From Aphrophora alni (Eukaryota > Arthropoda > Insecta > Hemiptera > Aphrophoridae), in assembly GCA_963513935.1 (NCBI GenBank), contig OY740776.1, forward strand, positions 10,818,724-10,882,723: a DNA stretch of 64,000 nucleotides, written 5' to 3'. The notes beneath the pieces are model-generated. The model saw only the letters and a program-made list of their open reading frames with translations, did no database searches and had not been told where the DNA came from. Numbering within the stretch: the stretch's first letter is position 1; each line of letters begins with the position of its first letter. The translations under genes and the position numbers were made by a program. Positions 11,800 to 22,244 of this stretch are shown one piece after another.

Positions 11800-12338
11800 T
11801 AATGGCAATTAAGTAATATAGATTTAAAACATTGTTATTTACCATTTTTACATATTTTATGTTATATATAAAGGTTTATAAATATGACAATTTCAAAGAT
11901 TAAAAATTTTGTAAAATGAAAAATACAGAAGAAAACTAACTTCAAATTGTGTGTGGTTAATATAGCCTAATATGTTTAGTAAGAATTATCACAAATAGTG
12001 TATATAACCGTGCATGACTGCAGATAAACGATAATGTAGGTCAATATACAGATAACGTGAAAATATATAGCCTATATAACTACCTAACCTAAGCTATTTG
12101 TTGTGATTCTTGCTAAACCTAACCTATTTGTGGTGATTCTTGTAACGAAAGTTAGTTATTATGTTTTAAATAGTTTCAGATTTAAAATAAATGCTTTCCT
12201 ATTGTTCATGCTAATACATTAGATGCATGAGCGGATAGAAAAGGCCTATCTGTTGTGGAGACTATTGTGTTTGTAGTTTAATCTAATTAAATAGGTCTAA
12301 ATATACAGATGAGCATCTGTGGGCAATAGTCTTAGTAA
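11800..12338. other. gene-free AT-rich region, insertion target of the LTR element
   Basis: No gene recognised. Its right end (GTTC at 12339-12342) is the target site of the large LTR retrotransposon and resumes at 24739. Confidence 0.45.
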
Positions 12339-12342
12339 GTTC

Positions 12343-14837
12343 TACAACGGAAATTCGTTGTATGGGGTTATATTTTGGTTAAAAAGGAAAAATATCAAAA
12401 AATAATCCCAATGCAAGGTTTGGATGTTTTGTAGAACTTTTTACTGCTTATAGCCGGTCGGTGAGATTGAACTATGAAATGGTCCAAGGTCGAATCTTAC
12501 CGACTTGTTCTAACGGTAAATTCCTATGTCGGCGGATTTTGAATTGAAAAATCATTTTTTATGAATTTTGAAAATGTGAAATAATAATGTATAAGGATAT
12601 GTAGTTGTAATACAAGTCGTATGCAATACATATCTAGTACTGTTATTTCATATTAACTAACAGACGTTACGGCATATTTAAATGAAGAATTTAAAATTTT
12701 TCAAAATTAATAAAAATTAACAAACCTTGATATTTTTGAAAATAAAATGTAATTTTAAGATGAAAGTATTCTTGATAAAATTTGGAAAAAATTGATATTT
12801 AAAAAGTTAGCAGAAAAGGTTAAGTCTAAAAGCTAATAAAAGTAAATAAAAATAAATTTTGAAAAAAGGATTGTATAGAAGTAATTAAATAAATAAAGTT
12901 ATACTATAATTAATGATTAAAAATATAAATTTGAGTAAAACAAAAGAGTTATGGTTTTCACGCTATATTATGAAAAGGAAAAAAGATAAGAAGTGGAAAT
13001 TTTGCAAAAAGAGTTTAAAACCTAATATCTAAAGATTGTGTAAATTTCAGGAAAATCAGTTAATAAATAAACCCCAAACCCAAAGGTGTGAAAATATGCA
13101 CGGGATTACATCACTACCAGAAGTCGTAGAATTGTGTTATCACGGCTAGTGCGTTTAAATTACGAAATAAACAAAGTTACAAAGTTTGAAAGAAAAAACT
13201 TTAAAGGTGTAAGAATTAAAAACTGTAAATTACGCAAATTCTTACGTAAGCTATTGAAGGCGAATGAATAGTCCGAGAAATGTCATTCGAAGTGCGGGAA
13301 ATTGCCGCGGTCGAGAGCTACAATACACCGGTTACGAAAAAACGCAAAAACTGTTAGGAAAAGTGTTATAGACAATTAAAAGGAAAACAATGAAGATTTT
13401 TTCATCAGCCAGTTGCAAGTTGCAGGGTTTAAATGTTCAAGGATAAGTGACGTAGTTAGAGGCGGAGTTAAGATACCAACTTACAGCAAAAATAAATTAA
13501 AGGATTAATTAGAACAAAGTGATTAAAAAGGACAATTTAAAAACAGTAAACATAACAAATAAATTAATAATAAATAACAGAACCACCTACACCAAAAATA
13601 ATCAAGAAATTGCATAGAAATACATCATAAATGGAACTATCGTATCGGTCCAGTGAGGGAAAAAAATTGGTATCGATATACGATAGTTTTTGGCTATAAA
13701 AAGAGCCGCACAAATCTCATAGAGGTCTCTCTCTTAAAAAATTGGTGGAAACAGTTGCTAGGGGTGACTATGCCCGAACGTCTCTTTTAAAAAATAGTTT
13801 GAAGAAGTTTAAGTGTTACAATGCCAACGTATTAAAACAGCGTCAGCGAGAGCGATAGAAGGGAATAGATTCGAACAACCAGCCAGCCTTCTGAACTCCA
13901 TGGAGAAACTATAGGACAACTTTAATCGAAATTCAACCAACCAGACACCAGAGGACCATCAGCATCTCAGGACTCAGGATCGACAACACGGCGGACAAGG
14001 TCTGAGAAAATCCAAATTTCCTTTTTTAAAGGGCAAAATTGGCCCGATTTTAGAGTCTCACTGATTTTCCTGAGATAATTTTTTTTTTGTGTGTAATTAA
14101 ATGAATATATTAAATAAAATGTCAAAATCATGTGTGAAGAAAAATCTTTTCAATAAATAAATTTAATAAATGAAATAATTTAAATTCAGAAATAATAGAA
14201 ATTTGTTGTTTTCTATATATCAATTATAAGAAATTCATAAGTAATTGCCTTCTGCTCAAAAGAGAAATATTTAGTTATTATCCATTAGTTTTATTAGAGA
14301 AATTGTTTGATTTTATTTTGTTGACTTGTGTCAAGTTCATTATTTCAGTTGTTTTATTTCAGTTAATTAAAAGAATTAATTTTTTCATTTTTCCTCTAAA
14401 TCTGTGTTTTATTTAGAATTGGTCACACATATATATGCTATATTTTCAGGTTTGTGATTATAAAAAAAAAAGGGTAAAATATATTGTATCAAAAAGGTAT
14501 TCCTAAGGACACACCAGCGAGATTAAAATTCAAAAGTAAAGTAAATTCGTGTTCTCCCTGAGAAATAGGGTAATCATAAATACAGTTTCTGGAAGTCGTA
14601 AATAAAAAGGGGGGTACCGGTAATTTGGGGCAACTCAAATTATCGAAGAAGTTATTCAATCCAGGCCAGCAAGATAGTAAGCCAAAAACTTCCAGTGGAT
14701 TGGATAATTTATTCTTTTTGTCACGCGAGAACGAATCCTGTAGGCTAAAAATCTCAGGATTCGAGACTGTTACGTATTAATTAAGATAGGGGGAGTAATT
14801 AGTCTGACTCTAAAAAAGATAGAGTTTTTTCGTTGTA
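12343..14837 (+). repeat. 5' LTR (2495 bp)
   Basis: Direct copy of 22245-24738 at a constant offset of 9902 bp up to an A-run near 14462, where this copy has one extra A. It starts TACAACG and ends CGTTGTA, a perfect 7-bp terminal inverted repeat instead of the common TG...CA. A TATA-type promoter lies near 13695, so U3 is about 1.37 kb and R+U5 about 1.1 kb. No long open frame lies within it. Confidence 0.96.
13637..13722 (+). promoter_or_regulatory. LTR core promoter with DRE-like site and 9-bp inverted repeat
   Basis: A TATA box (TATAAAAA) lies at 13695-13702, with an initiator-like TCATAG at 13717-13722. Upstream is TATCGATA (13671-13678), which equals the 8-bp DRE bound by the insect factor DREF. 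It is part of a 9-bp inverted repeat: CTATCGTAT at 13637-13645 and ATACGATAG at 13678-13686. The motifs are seen; the regulatory role is inferred. Confidence 0.65.
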
Positions 14838-15217
14838 GATACAAGATGGCGCCCATACGGTGAAGCCCGAATAATTGTTTTTAAATTAGTAGTTATAAAA
14901 AGTACAGGGTAAGCGATTAGTACGTGCTATTGACAAGTAATACGGACTGGTTGTTTGCATTGTATAGTGTAGCTGCTGTTTGGGAAAATTAGGCTAGGCT
15001 TCAAAGAATACGGATACAGTATATTTTACCTACATGTGTATGCTTAGTATAAGATGTATAGTTTATAAGTATACTACATACCTTAAATTCTGGTGATCTG
15101 TGTTGGTTGTATAATTTGGGAGGGAGTGAAATAAATAAAAAATAATAATAAAAATAATTAAATTCGGGTATAAAAAATAGAAAGATTAAAATAAACAAAT
15201 TAAATAAAGATAGAATC

Positions 15218-15248
<31 letters not shown>

Positions 15249-15282
15249 TTCTTAAGATTAAATAAAATAAATAAAAAACAAA
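14838..15282 (+). other. untranslated leader of the retrotransposon
   Basis: Runs from the end of the 5' LTR to the gag start. It contains the primer-binding site near its start and an A-rich segment with an A-run of about 21 at 15219-15239. The gag ATG lies in the favourable context AACAAAATGGCG. Confidence 0.8.
14847..14863 (+). promoter_or_regulatory. primer-binding site (tRNA-Lys-like)
   Basis: TGGCGCCCATACGG starts nine bases after the 5' LTR. TGG matches the complement of a tRNA CCA end, and TGGCGCCC is the word seen in tRNA-Lys-primed retroelements. The rest (ATACGG) does not match a tRNA I can confirm, so the primer identity is tentative. Confidence 0.6.
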
Positions 15283-16551
15283 ATGGCGGAAAAGTCTCAA
15301 GAAACTAAATCGTTAATGGCCTACTTGGAAAAGAGAGAAAAAGATGAAAGGGCGTTAAGAGAAAAAGAGAAACAAGAGGAAAGGGCGTTAAGAGAAAAAG
15401 AAAGGCTAGAAGAAAGGGCGTTAAGAGAAAAGGAAAATGAAATGAGGGATAAGAGAGATAAAGAAGAAAGGGCGTTAAGAGAAAAGGAAAATGAAATAAG
15501 GGACAAGAGAGATAAGGAATGGAGGGAGAAGGAGAGCAGAGAAAGGGAGAAGGAGAGCAGAGAAAGACAACAGGAAAGAGAAGAAAGAAGGGCACTCTGG
15601 AATAAAATAGAAGGGAGAGTTCAGGGAATAGAATTAGAAGTAGCTAATAATGCGGCTCAACAAGAGGTTTTTAAAGCTGAAGTGGAGGGGGAGTTTAGAG
15701 AAGTTAATAGTAAAATTGAATCATTAGCTGAGAATAGTAAAGTAGTAAATTCTAAGGTAGATAAATTGGAAAAAGATAATAAATTGTTGGAAAATAAAGT
15801 TAGAATTATTGATAAAAAAGTAGGGGAAATAAATTTAGGGGGAATTAGTAGCAGAAATATAATAATAAATAGAATAGATAATGAAAATGTAAAAGTTGAG
15901 TTTTGGGGTAATCCTAAGGAAAGGCCCATGCAGTTTATTAGGCAGATAGAAAATTTGTTAGAAGAAATTCAAGTGGGAATGGAAGATAAGGAAAAGTTAA
16001 AGGTTGTTGAACGTCATTTAAGATCAAATGCTGAGTTATGGTGGAATGTAGTGAAAACCGCGGATATGGGTTATAGTGATTTTAAGAAACTGTTTATAGA
16101 TCACTATTGGAACTTGCAATCTCAAAAAATTGTTCGAAATAAAATTGAATATGGGAAATTTTTGGAAAACGGAAGTATGACCAAAGCCGAATATTTTTGT
16201 TTACTGATAAATAAAGCCAGTGATTTAGAACCACCGATCCCGGAAAAATATTTAATTTTCACGATCATGCAGCATTTTAGGGAGAATATTAGAATGACTA
16301 GTATGGGGAAACCCATGGAAAATATTCAAGAAGCACTTACGTTTTTAACTAGTGTCGATACGATGGAGGAATCGCGTAGGGGAAACTGGAATTCCAATCC
16401 GGAGAGGGATAATAGGCAAACCAAAACCTTTCCTAATAACCCTAACCAGAGATCCTATGGTGACACCCAAAATAAACCTCGACCTCCAAACCTTTCGAAA
16501 CCTGGTCCATCAAAAAACCATCCTAACTCGCCTAGGAATTTAAACGGATAA
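15283..16551 (+). CDS. gag: Gag polyprotein of the Gypsy element
   Basis: A 422-residue structural protein that would assemble the retrotransposon particle. Residues ~12-110 are a highly charged coiled coil made of short tandem repeats (ERALREKE recurs four times, NEMRDKRDKE/NEIRDKRDKE twice). A second coiled-coil segment spans ~120-185. A retrotransposon Gag core follows from about residue 205 (VEFWGNPKERPMQFIRQIE) to ~370. It includes LWWNVV and a W-containing helix, the usual Retrotrans_gag pattern. The C-terminus is a basic, Pro/Asn-rich tail with no CCHC zinc knuckle, which is unusual; RNA binding may fall to the basic tail or to the K/N-rich start of Pol. The start at 15283 follows an A-rich leader in good context. 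The frame ends in TAA two codons after a slippery heptamer. Confidence 0.93.
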   Translation: MAEKSQETKSLMAYLEKREKDERALREKEKQEERALREKERLEERALREKENEMRDKRDKEERALREKENEIRDKRDKEWREKESREREKESRERQQEREERRALWNKIEGRVQGIELEVANNAAQQEVFKAEVEGEFREVNSKIESLAENSKVVNSKVDKLEKDNKLLENKVRIIDKKVGEINLGGISSRNIIINRIDNENVKVEFWGNPKERPMQFIRQIENLLEEIQVGMEDKEKLKVVERHLRSNAELWWNVVKTADMGYSDFKKLFIDHYWNLQSQKIVRNKIEYGKFLENGSMTKAEYFCLLINKASDLEPPIPEKYLIFTIMQHFRENIRMTSMGKPMENIQEALTFLTSVDTMEESRRGNWNSNPERDNRQTKTFPNNPNQRSYGDTQNKPRPPNLSKPGPSKNHPNSPRNLNG

Positions 16552-19500
16552 AAGAGGCCTTTTTGACACCTAATAGACCATCGGATTACACTAAGGCTGC
16601 GGATAAAATAATAAATAATAAACAAAGTAGGAATTTAACAAACAATGAAAAAATTAATAAAGAAAATTTAGAAAATAAACAAACCGTTCATTATAATAAA
16701 AATAATAAAATAGGAGGAAGCAAGAAACCAAATTATCGCGTTTACGACTCTACTAATAGTTTAGGGGGGAGTAAACAAAATAATAAAAGTCAATCGTTAA
16801 CATTCGAGTCAAAAATTAAAAATAGATGTGATTCTAGGGAAAATCAACCAGAAAATAAAAGTAAACAATCGAGTTATGTAACGTCAGGAGTCAATCTGCG
16901 TCATAATGTTGAACCACCAGTTTACAAACAACCTACGAACTCTAATTTTAATTCGAATACAGCGAAAGATAAAGGCGGCTTCCACTACGGAGTGCGAGAT
17001 AGGGGCGCTTCGGTCTCTACAAAACAAATTGTAGAGGAAAAACTAATCCCGAGTCCGCAGGAAACATCTAAACTGTGTGTCGGAGGATTGCATTTAGATT
17101 TACGAGGGGATTTATTAGAAAAAGATAAAAAATATTTTTTAAAAGAAAAACCGATTGAGGAAACTCCTAAAATACCCGTAAATCTAGGAAACAATGTAGT
17201 TATGGTAGAAATAGATACAGGAGCCGAAATTTCACTAATTAGTGAAGAATTATATTTAATGTTAAAGAAAGAAGGGCTTGAAATTTTGGAACTCCCTGTA
17301 ACTGGGGTGGAAATCGTAACTGCAGTTAAAAGTAAACCATATAAAATAAATAAACAGATTATGATATCAATTAAAATAAAAGAAGTGGAAATTGAATTAA
17401 AATTATTAATTGTAAAAAATTTAAGGTCCAGAATAATAATAGGATGTGATGTATTGTACGAATTAAAAGCTAAAATTAATATGGAAGAGCGATATATAAA
17501 ACTGTATGTGGAAAAGGAGGAAGTAATAATATATTATGAAAAATTAGTAGAAACAAAAAGTCAATTAAAAGAAAAAAATTTTAAAAAGGATTCTGTATAT
17601 TTTAAAAATAATGTTAAGGGGATAAATGTGAACAAAAGGATTCAACCCGAAGGCATATTAAAAAATACAGCAAATAACAAAGTGTTGGTTAATAATAAAA
17701 ATCAACAAACTTTGATAAGAGGGAGGGAGAGAGATAAAATGTGGATAGAAAACCGGATGAGACTACCAGAACGTGACAATCCCGAACAGTGTATGCAGGA
17801 GTCGGTCAGGGTCTTAGTTAATAAAGAAGGGGATAAGATATTCAAGGGAATGGGATACTTATCGGAGGAGGAAAAGAAAAATAAATTAAATAAATATAAA
17901 TCGACGAATATGGAATTAAATAAAAATAAATCGACGAATAAGCAATTAAATAAAAAATATAATAATAAGGACATGCAGAGTAGGATAAAGGTACTGCCTG
18001 GAATGTCTATCGACGCGCGTGAAAATAGAACTAGATCAAAAAACCACACTTGTAACACAAGATCACTAAAAACACTATCCACTAAGATAAACGAAACAGA
18101 TAATTGTAATCCAGAATTATCTATTTCTAAGGAAGAAGACACAACCGATGTTGACGAAACCCGAAGACGACACACCACGACGGACAGACAAGAAAATCTA
18201 CGTCACAAAGAAGATTTCCACATACAAGTAAAAAATTCAATAAGTAATAATAAATCGCGTAGTAAAATTAAATTAAACAAAGGAAGAAACAATAAAAGTA
18301 ATTTGAATAATAGTAATAAGAGTACTTCGCATAAAAACAAGCAAAGTTATAGTGTTAAATTTAGTCCGAATTATCACAGAACACACGTGAAACTGAAGAC
18401 AAATTTAAAACGTTATACAGCCCATACCGTTAGGAAAAGAGAAAGTAGTTTAGAGTCCAGAGTAGACGGTCGAGCGATAAATAAACAACCGAACTTTGAC
18501 AGAAGGATTGTAAACAAGATAAATGTTTCGGTCGATTATTCACATAATACTATTCTTACAGCGCAAGAGGAAATACAATTACAAAATTTAATAAATAAAT
18601 ACCAAAGTATTTTTTCAGAAATTCCAGGTTTGTCCAATAAATATGAGCATGAGCTTAAATTAGGATCGGATAAAACATTTGTAAATAGGAACTATCCAAT
18701 TCCATTAAATTATAGAAAGCAAGTAAGGGAAGAAATTGATCACATGTTAAAATATGGAATTATTGAAAGGTCGCGAACGCAATATATCAACCCCATGGTC
18801 GTAGTGGTAAAGCCAGACTCGTCCATCCGTCTGTGCATGGATGCCCGAAAGTTAAATCAGCTGATAGTACCCGATTATGAAAGTGCACCACCAATGGAAG
18901 ATATTCTCCGGAAGGGTCGAAGTAAAAAATACATTAGCAAAATTGACCTAACCTCGAGCTTTTGGCAAATACCGCTGTCAGAAGAGTCAAAACAATTTAC
19001 AGGATTCCTTTTTGAGAATAAAGTATATAATTTCAAAGTAGTTCCATTCGGGTTACAGAATTCAATGGCTGCTTTAGTAAGAGCGGTTGATTTGACATTA
19101 GGACACAAGGTGGAAGAATTTACTCTTAGCTACGTCGACGACTTGATATGTTTGTCAGAAACCTTCGAAGAACACTTACAACATCTGGAAGAAATATTTC
19201 AAAAGTTTCAAGATGGCGGCCTTACCATTAATCCAAAGAAAACTTTATTTTGCCAGGAAAAAGTTAAATTTTTAGGTTATGTTTTTTCTAGAGAAGGAAT
19301 AGGAACAGATCCCGAAAAATTAAATGCTATTCGTGATTTTCCAGTTCCAACTACTGTAAAGCAGTTACAGTCATTTTTAGGATTCGTAAATTACTATTCC
19401 AGGTTTACAGCCAAATACGCAACTTCTACTAAGCCTTTATACCACCTATTGCAAAAGGGAAGAAAATGGGTGTGGAGTGAGGAAATGCAACAAGCGTTTC

Positions 19501-21191
19501 AGGCGGTCAAGGACTTGTTTTTGGAGTCAGTGGTGATAGCTCATCCGGTGGAAGGAGAAGAAACGTTCCTTCAGACTGATGCCAGCACGACAGCAATCGC
19601 TAGCCAGCTATATCAGCGCAACCAGGAAGGAGAGGTTAGAGTAATTGGTTTCGTAAGCAGAACACTGAAAGTTTATGAGAAACATTACTCAATCTGCGAG
19701 CTGGAATTGCTAGCAATTGTGCATGGTTTGAAGAAGTTTAGACCACTAGTACTTGGAGCACCTTTAACCATTATTACGGACAACAAAGCGTTAAAATTTT
19801 TGACCACCTGTAAGTTGGTGAATAGTAGGATGACGCGATGGATCCTAACAATTCAAGAATATCATCCTAGAATAGTGCATTGTGCAGGGAAAGATAATAT
19901 ACCCTGTGATATAGTGAGCAGAATGTATGATTCTCGGGACATCACGGATAGAATAGGGATCAAAATTAATAAAATAGAAGTAGGAAAAAATGTAAGATTA
20001 CAATATTTAATACAAAACTTTGCACTTAAACAAAATGAAAATTTAGAATGTAGTAATATTAAACGTAATATAAATAATTATAATAGAAATTATAGAATTG
20101 AAAATGAATTATTATATAAATATGGAAGAAACCGATGGAAATTAGTGATACCATCAGAAATAGAGACGGAATTAATAATGGAAATACATAAAGCTTATGG
20201 ACACCTGGGAAGGAACAAATTATATTACATGATGAAAAATATGTTTAGCTGTAAGGATTTATTTAGAAAAATACTAGAAATTATAAAATACTGTGATATA
20301 TGTCAAAGGGCGAAGTATACAGTGAAGTATTTACAAGGTGAGAGTAAACCTATGGTGACCGATAGGAAACTAGACTTAGTAGCGATAGACTTCTTAGGAC
20401 CACTGCCGAGAACAACAGGAAATGTGCAATATATTTTGGTCGTTATTGACATATTCTCTAAATATGTAAAGTTATATACAGTTAGGAATCCAACTACTCA
20501 GGCGAGTATAGATAAGCTGACTCAGTATTTTAGGGAGGTAGGGAAACCAAAATGTGTGTTAACGGATTATGGCAGGGCATTCACCTCAAGACATTGGGAT
20601 CAATGGATGGAAGAGCAAGGAGTTCTGCATAGGTTGATTCCAATCAGACACCCACAGGTGAACCTGGCAGAACGAGTCAACAGGGAAATCGTCAGGATTC
20701 TGAGAACTTTCTGCCATAATTCACAGACAAGTTGGAGGAACTACGTGTCATACATGGAGGAGCTGATGAATACAACGCCACACGAAATTACAGGATATAC
20801 GCCAGAGGAAATACAAAATGATAGAGAACCAGAATATATTTGGCACAGGCTGAAATATCAAGGACCACAGGTGATGGAGACGGCAAGGAAGAAAAAGCAA
20901 AATTGTTTCGCAAGGATTTTGCATAAGGGAAGGAATAGAGCTACACGTCAAAATAGGGGTAAGAGGTTCGTAATGCTAAGAGTGGGAGATCGCGTCTTGG
21001 TTAGACAAAACACCAGAATTCTGGCCAAGACGGGAAAAAACGAAACACAAAAACTCTTTCTACTGTATACTGGTCCATTTGAAATTGTAAATAAATTAGG
21101 TAGTAAGACTTTCATTGTAAAAAATATAAATAATAATAAAATTAAAGGGAAATATGATATAAAGGATTTACGAATTTATTATGGAGCATAA
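16536..21191 (+). CDS. pol: Pol polyprotein (protease-RT-RNase H-integrase)
   Basis: An intact frame of about 1550 residues, read as a Gag-Pol fusion by -1 frameshift; no good ATG opens it. Residues are counted here from the Leu codon at 16563. The aspartic protease has DTGA (D218). The reverse transcriptase has LCMDARKLN (D760) and the catalytic YVDD (857-860). RNase H has TDAST (D1006), CELELLAI (E1046) and TDNKAL (D1073). The integrase has an H-H-C-C finger (H1209...C1244, C1247) and catalytic D1276, D1335 and E1370. The last two enclose 34 residues rather than the usual 35, within TDYG and NLAER. A GPF motif (LYTGPFEI) follows near the end. An S/N/K-rich N-terminus and a ~350-residue K/N-rich linker between protease and RT make it longer than typical Gypsy Pol. 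All catalytic residues are present. Confidence 0.95.
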   Translation, partial: EFKRIKEAFLTPNRPSDYTKAADKIINNKQSRNLTNNEKINKENLENKQTVHYNKNNKIGGSKKPNYRVYDSTNSLGGSKQNNKSQSLTFESKIKNRCDSRENQPENKSKQSSYVTSGVNLRHNVEPPVYKQPTNSNFNSNTAKDKGGFHYGVRDRGASVSTKQIVEEKLIPSPQETSKLCVGGLHLDLRGDLLEKDKKYFLKEKPIEETPKIPVNLGNNVVMVEIDTGAEISLISEELYLMLKKEGLEILELPVTGVEIVTAVKSKPYKINKQIMISIKIKEVEIELKLLIVKNLRSRIIIGCDVLYELKAKINMEERYIKLYVEKEEVIIYYEKLVETKSQLKEKNFKKDSVYFKNNVKGINVNKRIQPEGILKNTANNKVLVNNKNQQTLIRGRERDKMWIENRMRLPERDNPEQCMQESVRVLVNKEGDKIFKGMGYLSEEEKKNKLNKYKSTNMELNKNKSTNKQLNKKYNNKDMQSRIKVLPGMSIDARENRTRSKNHTCNTRSLKTLSTKINETDNCNPELSISKEEDTTDVDETRRRHTTTDRQENLRHKEDFHIQVKNSISNNKSRSKIKLNKGRNNKSNLNNSNKSTSHKNKQSYSVKFSPNYHRTHVKLKTNLKRYTAHTVRKRESSLESRVDGRAINKQPNFDRRIVNKINVSVDYSHNTILTAQEEIQLQNLINKYQSIFSEIPGLSNKYEHELKLGSDKTFVNRNYPIPLNYRKQVREEIDHMLKYGIIERSRTQYINPMVVVVKPDSSIRLCMDARKLNQLIVPDYESAPPMEDILRKGRSKKYISKIDLTSSFWQIPLSEESKQFTGFLFENKVYNFKVVPFGLQNSMAALVRAVDLTLGHKVEEFTLSYVDDLICLSETFEEHLQHLEEIFQKFQDGGLTINPKKTLFCQEKVKFLGYVFSREGIGTDPEKLNAIRDFPVPTTVKQLQSFLGFVNYYSRFTAKYATSTKPLYHLLQKGRKWVWSEEMQQAFQAVKDLFLESVVIAHPVEGEETFLQTDASTTAIASQLYQRNQEGEVRVIGFVSRTLKVYEKHYSICELELLAIVHGLKKFRPLVLGAPLTIITDNKALKFLTTCKLVNSRMTRWILTIQEYHPRIVHCAGKDNIPCDIVSRMYDSRDITDRIGIKINKIEVGKNVRLQYLIQNFALKQNENLECSNIKRNINNYNRNYRIENELLYKYGRNRWKLVIPSEIETELIMEIHKAYGHLGRNKLYYMMKNMFSCKDLFRKILEIIKYCDICQRAKYTVKYLQGESKPMVTDRKLDLVAIDFLGPLPRTTGNVQYILVVIDIFSKYVKLYTVRNPTTQASIDKLTQYFREVGKPKCVLTDYGRAFTSRHWDQWMEEQGVLHRLIPIRHPQVNLAERVNREIVRILRTFCHNSQTSWRNYVSYMEELMNTTPHEITGYTPEEIQNDREPEYIWHRLKYQGPQVMETARKKKQNCFARILHKGRNRATRQNRGKRFVMLRVGDRVLVRQNTRILAKTGKNETQKLFLLYTGPFEIVNKLGSKTFIVKNINNNKIKGKYDIKDLRIYYGA
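16539..16545 (+). promoter_or_regulatory. -1 frameshift slippery site UUUAAAC
   Basis: In the gag frame the sequence reads AA T-TTA-AAC-GGA-TAA, so the heptamer T TTA AAC is in the correct phase for simultaneous -1 slippage. The -1 frame is open from 16536 and continues without a stop into Pol. A possible downstream stem is GGCCTT (16556-16561) with AAGGCT (16593-16598), ten bases after the heptamer, but its loop is long, so the stimulator is uncertain. Confidence 0.88.
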
Positions 21192-22233
21192 AATTTAAAA
21201 ATAAAGTAAAAATAAACAGGTGTTTAGGATAGGACATGAATTATGAAAACCCTGTATAAATGTAAAAAGAAATATAAGCATACAACGTTTAAAAAGAAAA
21301 TGACTAATGGTTATAAGAAAATCCAAGATATAGTATAATCAAGCTGAATAATAAATAAAAATAATAGGTTGATGGATTTAACATGCGGCAAGACTAAATT
21401 AAGTATCCAGAGGCATACTAAAAACAGGTTTGATGTCAGAACGGGAAACCAGCCCTAATGAATGAAACCGTAAGCAGATTAAAAACATAATATTTAGATT
21501 CAATGAGTAACGGAAGCAAGGTTGTGTTGACTAGGTCAAGGAAGACAATATTGACTTAGGATGTCTACTGTCAGTCGGCTAACGGAACAAGGTCGCAAGA
21601 ATACAAAGGGAATGGAATGTCGACAAGTATACTAAATCACAACAGAGAAAAGTTGTAATTAAAATCAGGACCAGATTAAGGGTTACATCATTGGATTCAG
21701 CGAGTTCAGACGAAAAAACATAACAAGAAATTATTGAGAAAAAGTAAATAATTTAAAATAAAAAAAAAAAATTTTAATAATAATAAATAAGTAAAAAATA
21801 AAGGGGTAAGTTGACTAAGGGAAAACAGTAAATTAGTTAAAATTAAAATTAGAATTAAAACGTTTTGACTGGGGTAACTTTGTTATTAATCGAAATTAGC
21901 CAGAAGTTAAGGTATGGAGATTATATAATGTCAAGTTATCTCAGGAAAGTGTTAGGTCCCAATATAGTGTGAAAAAGTGAAGTGAATTGAATAATTATAA
22001 GAAAAACAATTAAAAACAATTATAAACAATCAATTAATATTATAAATAAAATGTCATGAATTAATGTATAATATAAAGATGTATCATGTATTATGTTAGA
22101 AATCTAGGAGCAGAAAAGGCAGAACAGGGATCAAGGTGAGATTAATTTTGAAGATTGTGGGAGTTTAAATATGGGGTATCGTATGTTATGTCATAACTCA
22201 TGAAATATTGAGATATTTCAACGTGGCTGACAT
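21192..22233 (+). other. non-coding segment between pol and the polypurine tract
   Basis: About 1 kb without an open frame of note, so there is no env-like gene. It is strongly A-rich and is probably 3' untranslated sequence. Confidence 0.75.
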
Positions 22234-22243
22234 AAGGAGGGAG
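22234..22243 (+). promoter_or_regulatory. polypurine tract
   Basis: AAGGAGGGAG immediately precedes the 3' LTR (one C intervenes). It would prime plus-strand DNA synthesis. Confidence 0.88.
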
Positions 22244-22244
22244 C

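Noticed and set aside
12343..14837. Coding potential inside the long LTRs
   Set aside because: No frame of useful length on either strand despite the 2.5-kb size.
15305..15595. Minus-strand Phe/Leu/Ser-rich frames opposite gag
   Set aside because: They are mirror images of the repetitive coiled-coil codons of gag.
21192..22233. Possible env gene downstream of pol
   Set aside because: No open frame, signal peptide or membrane segment; the interval is non-coding.
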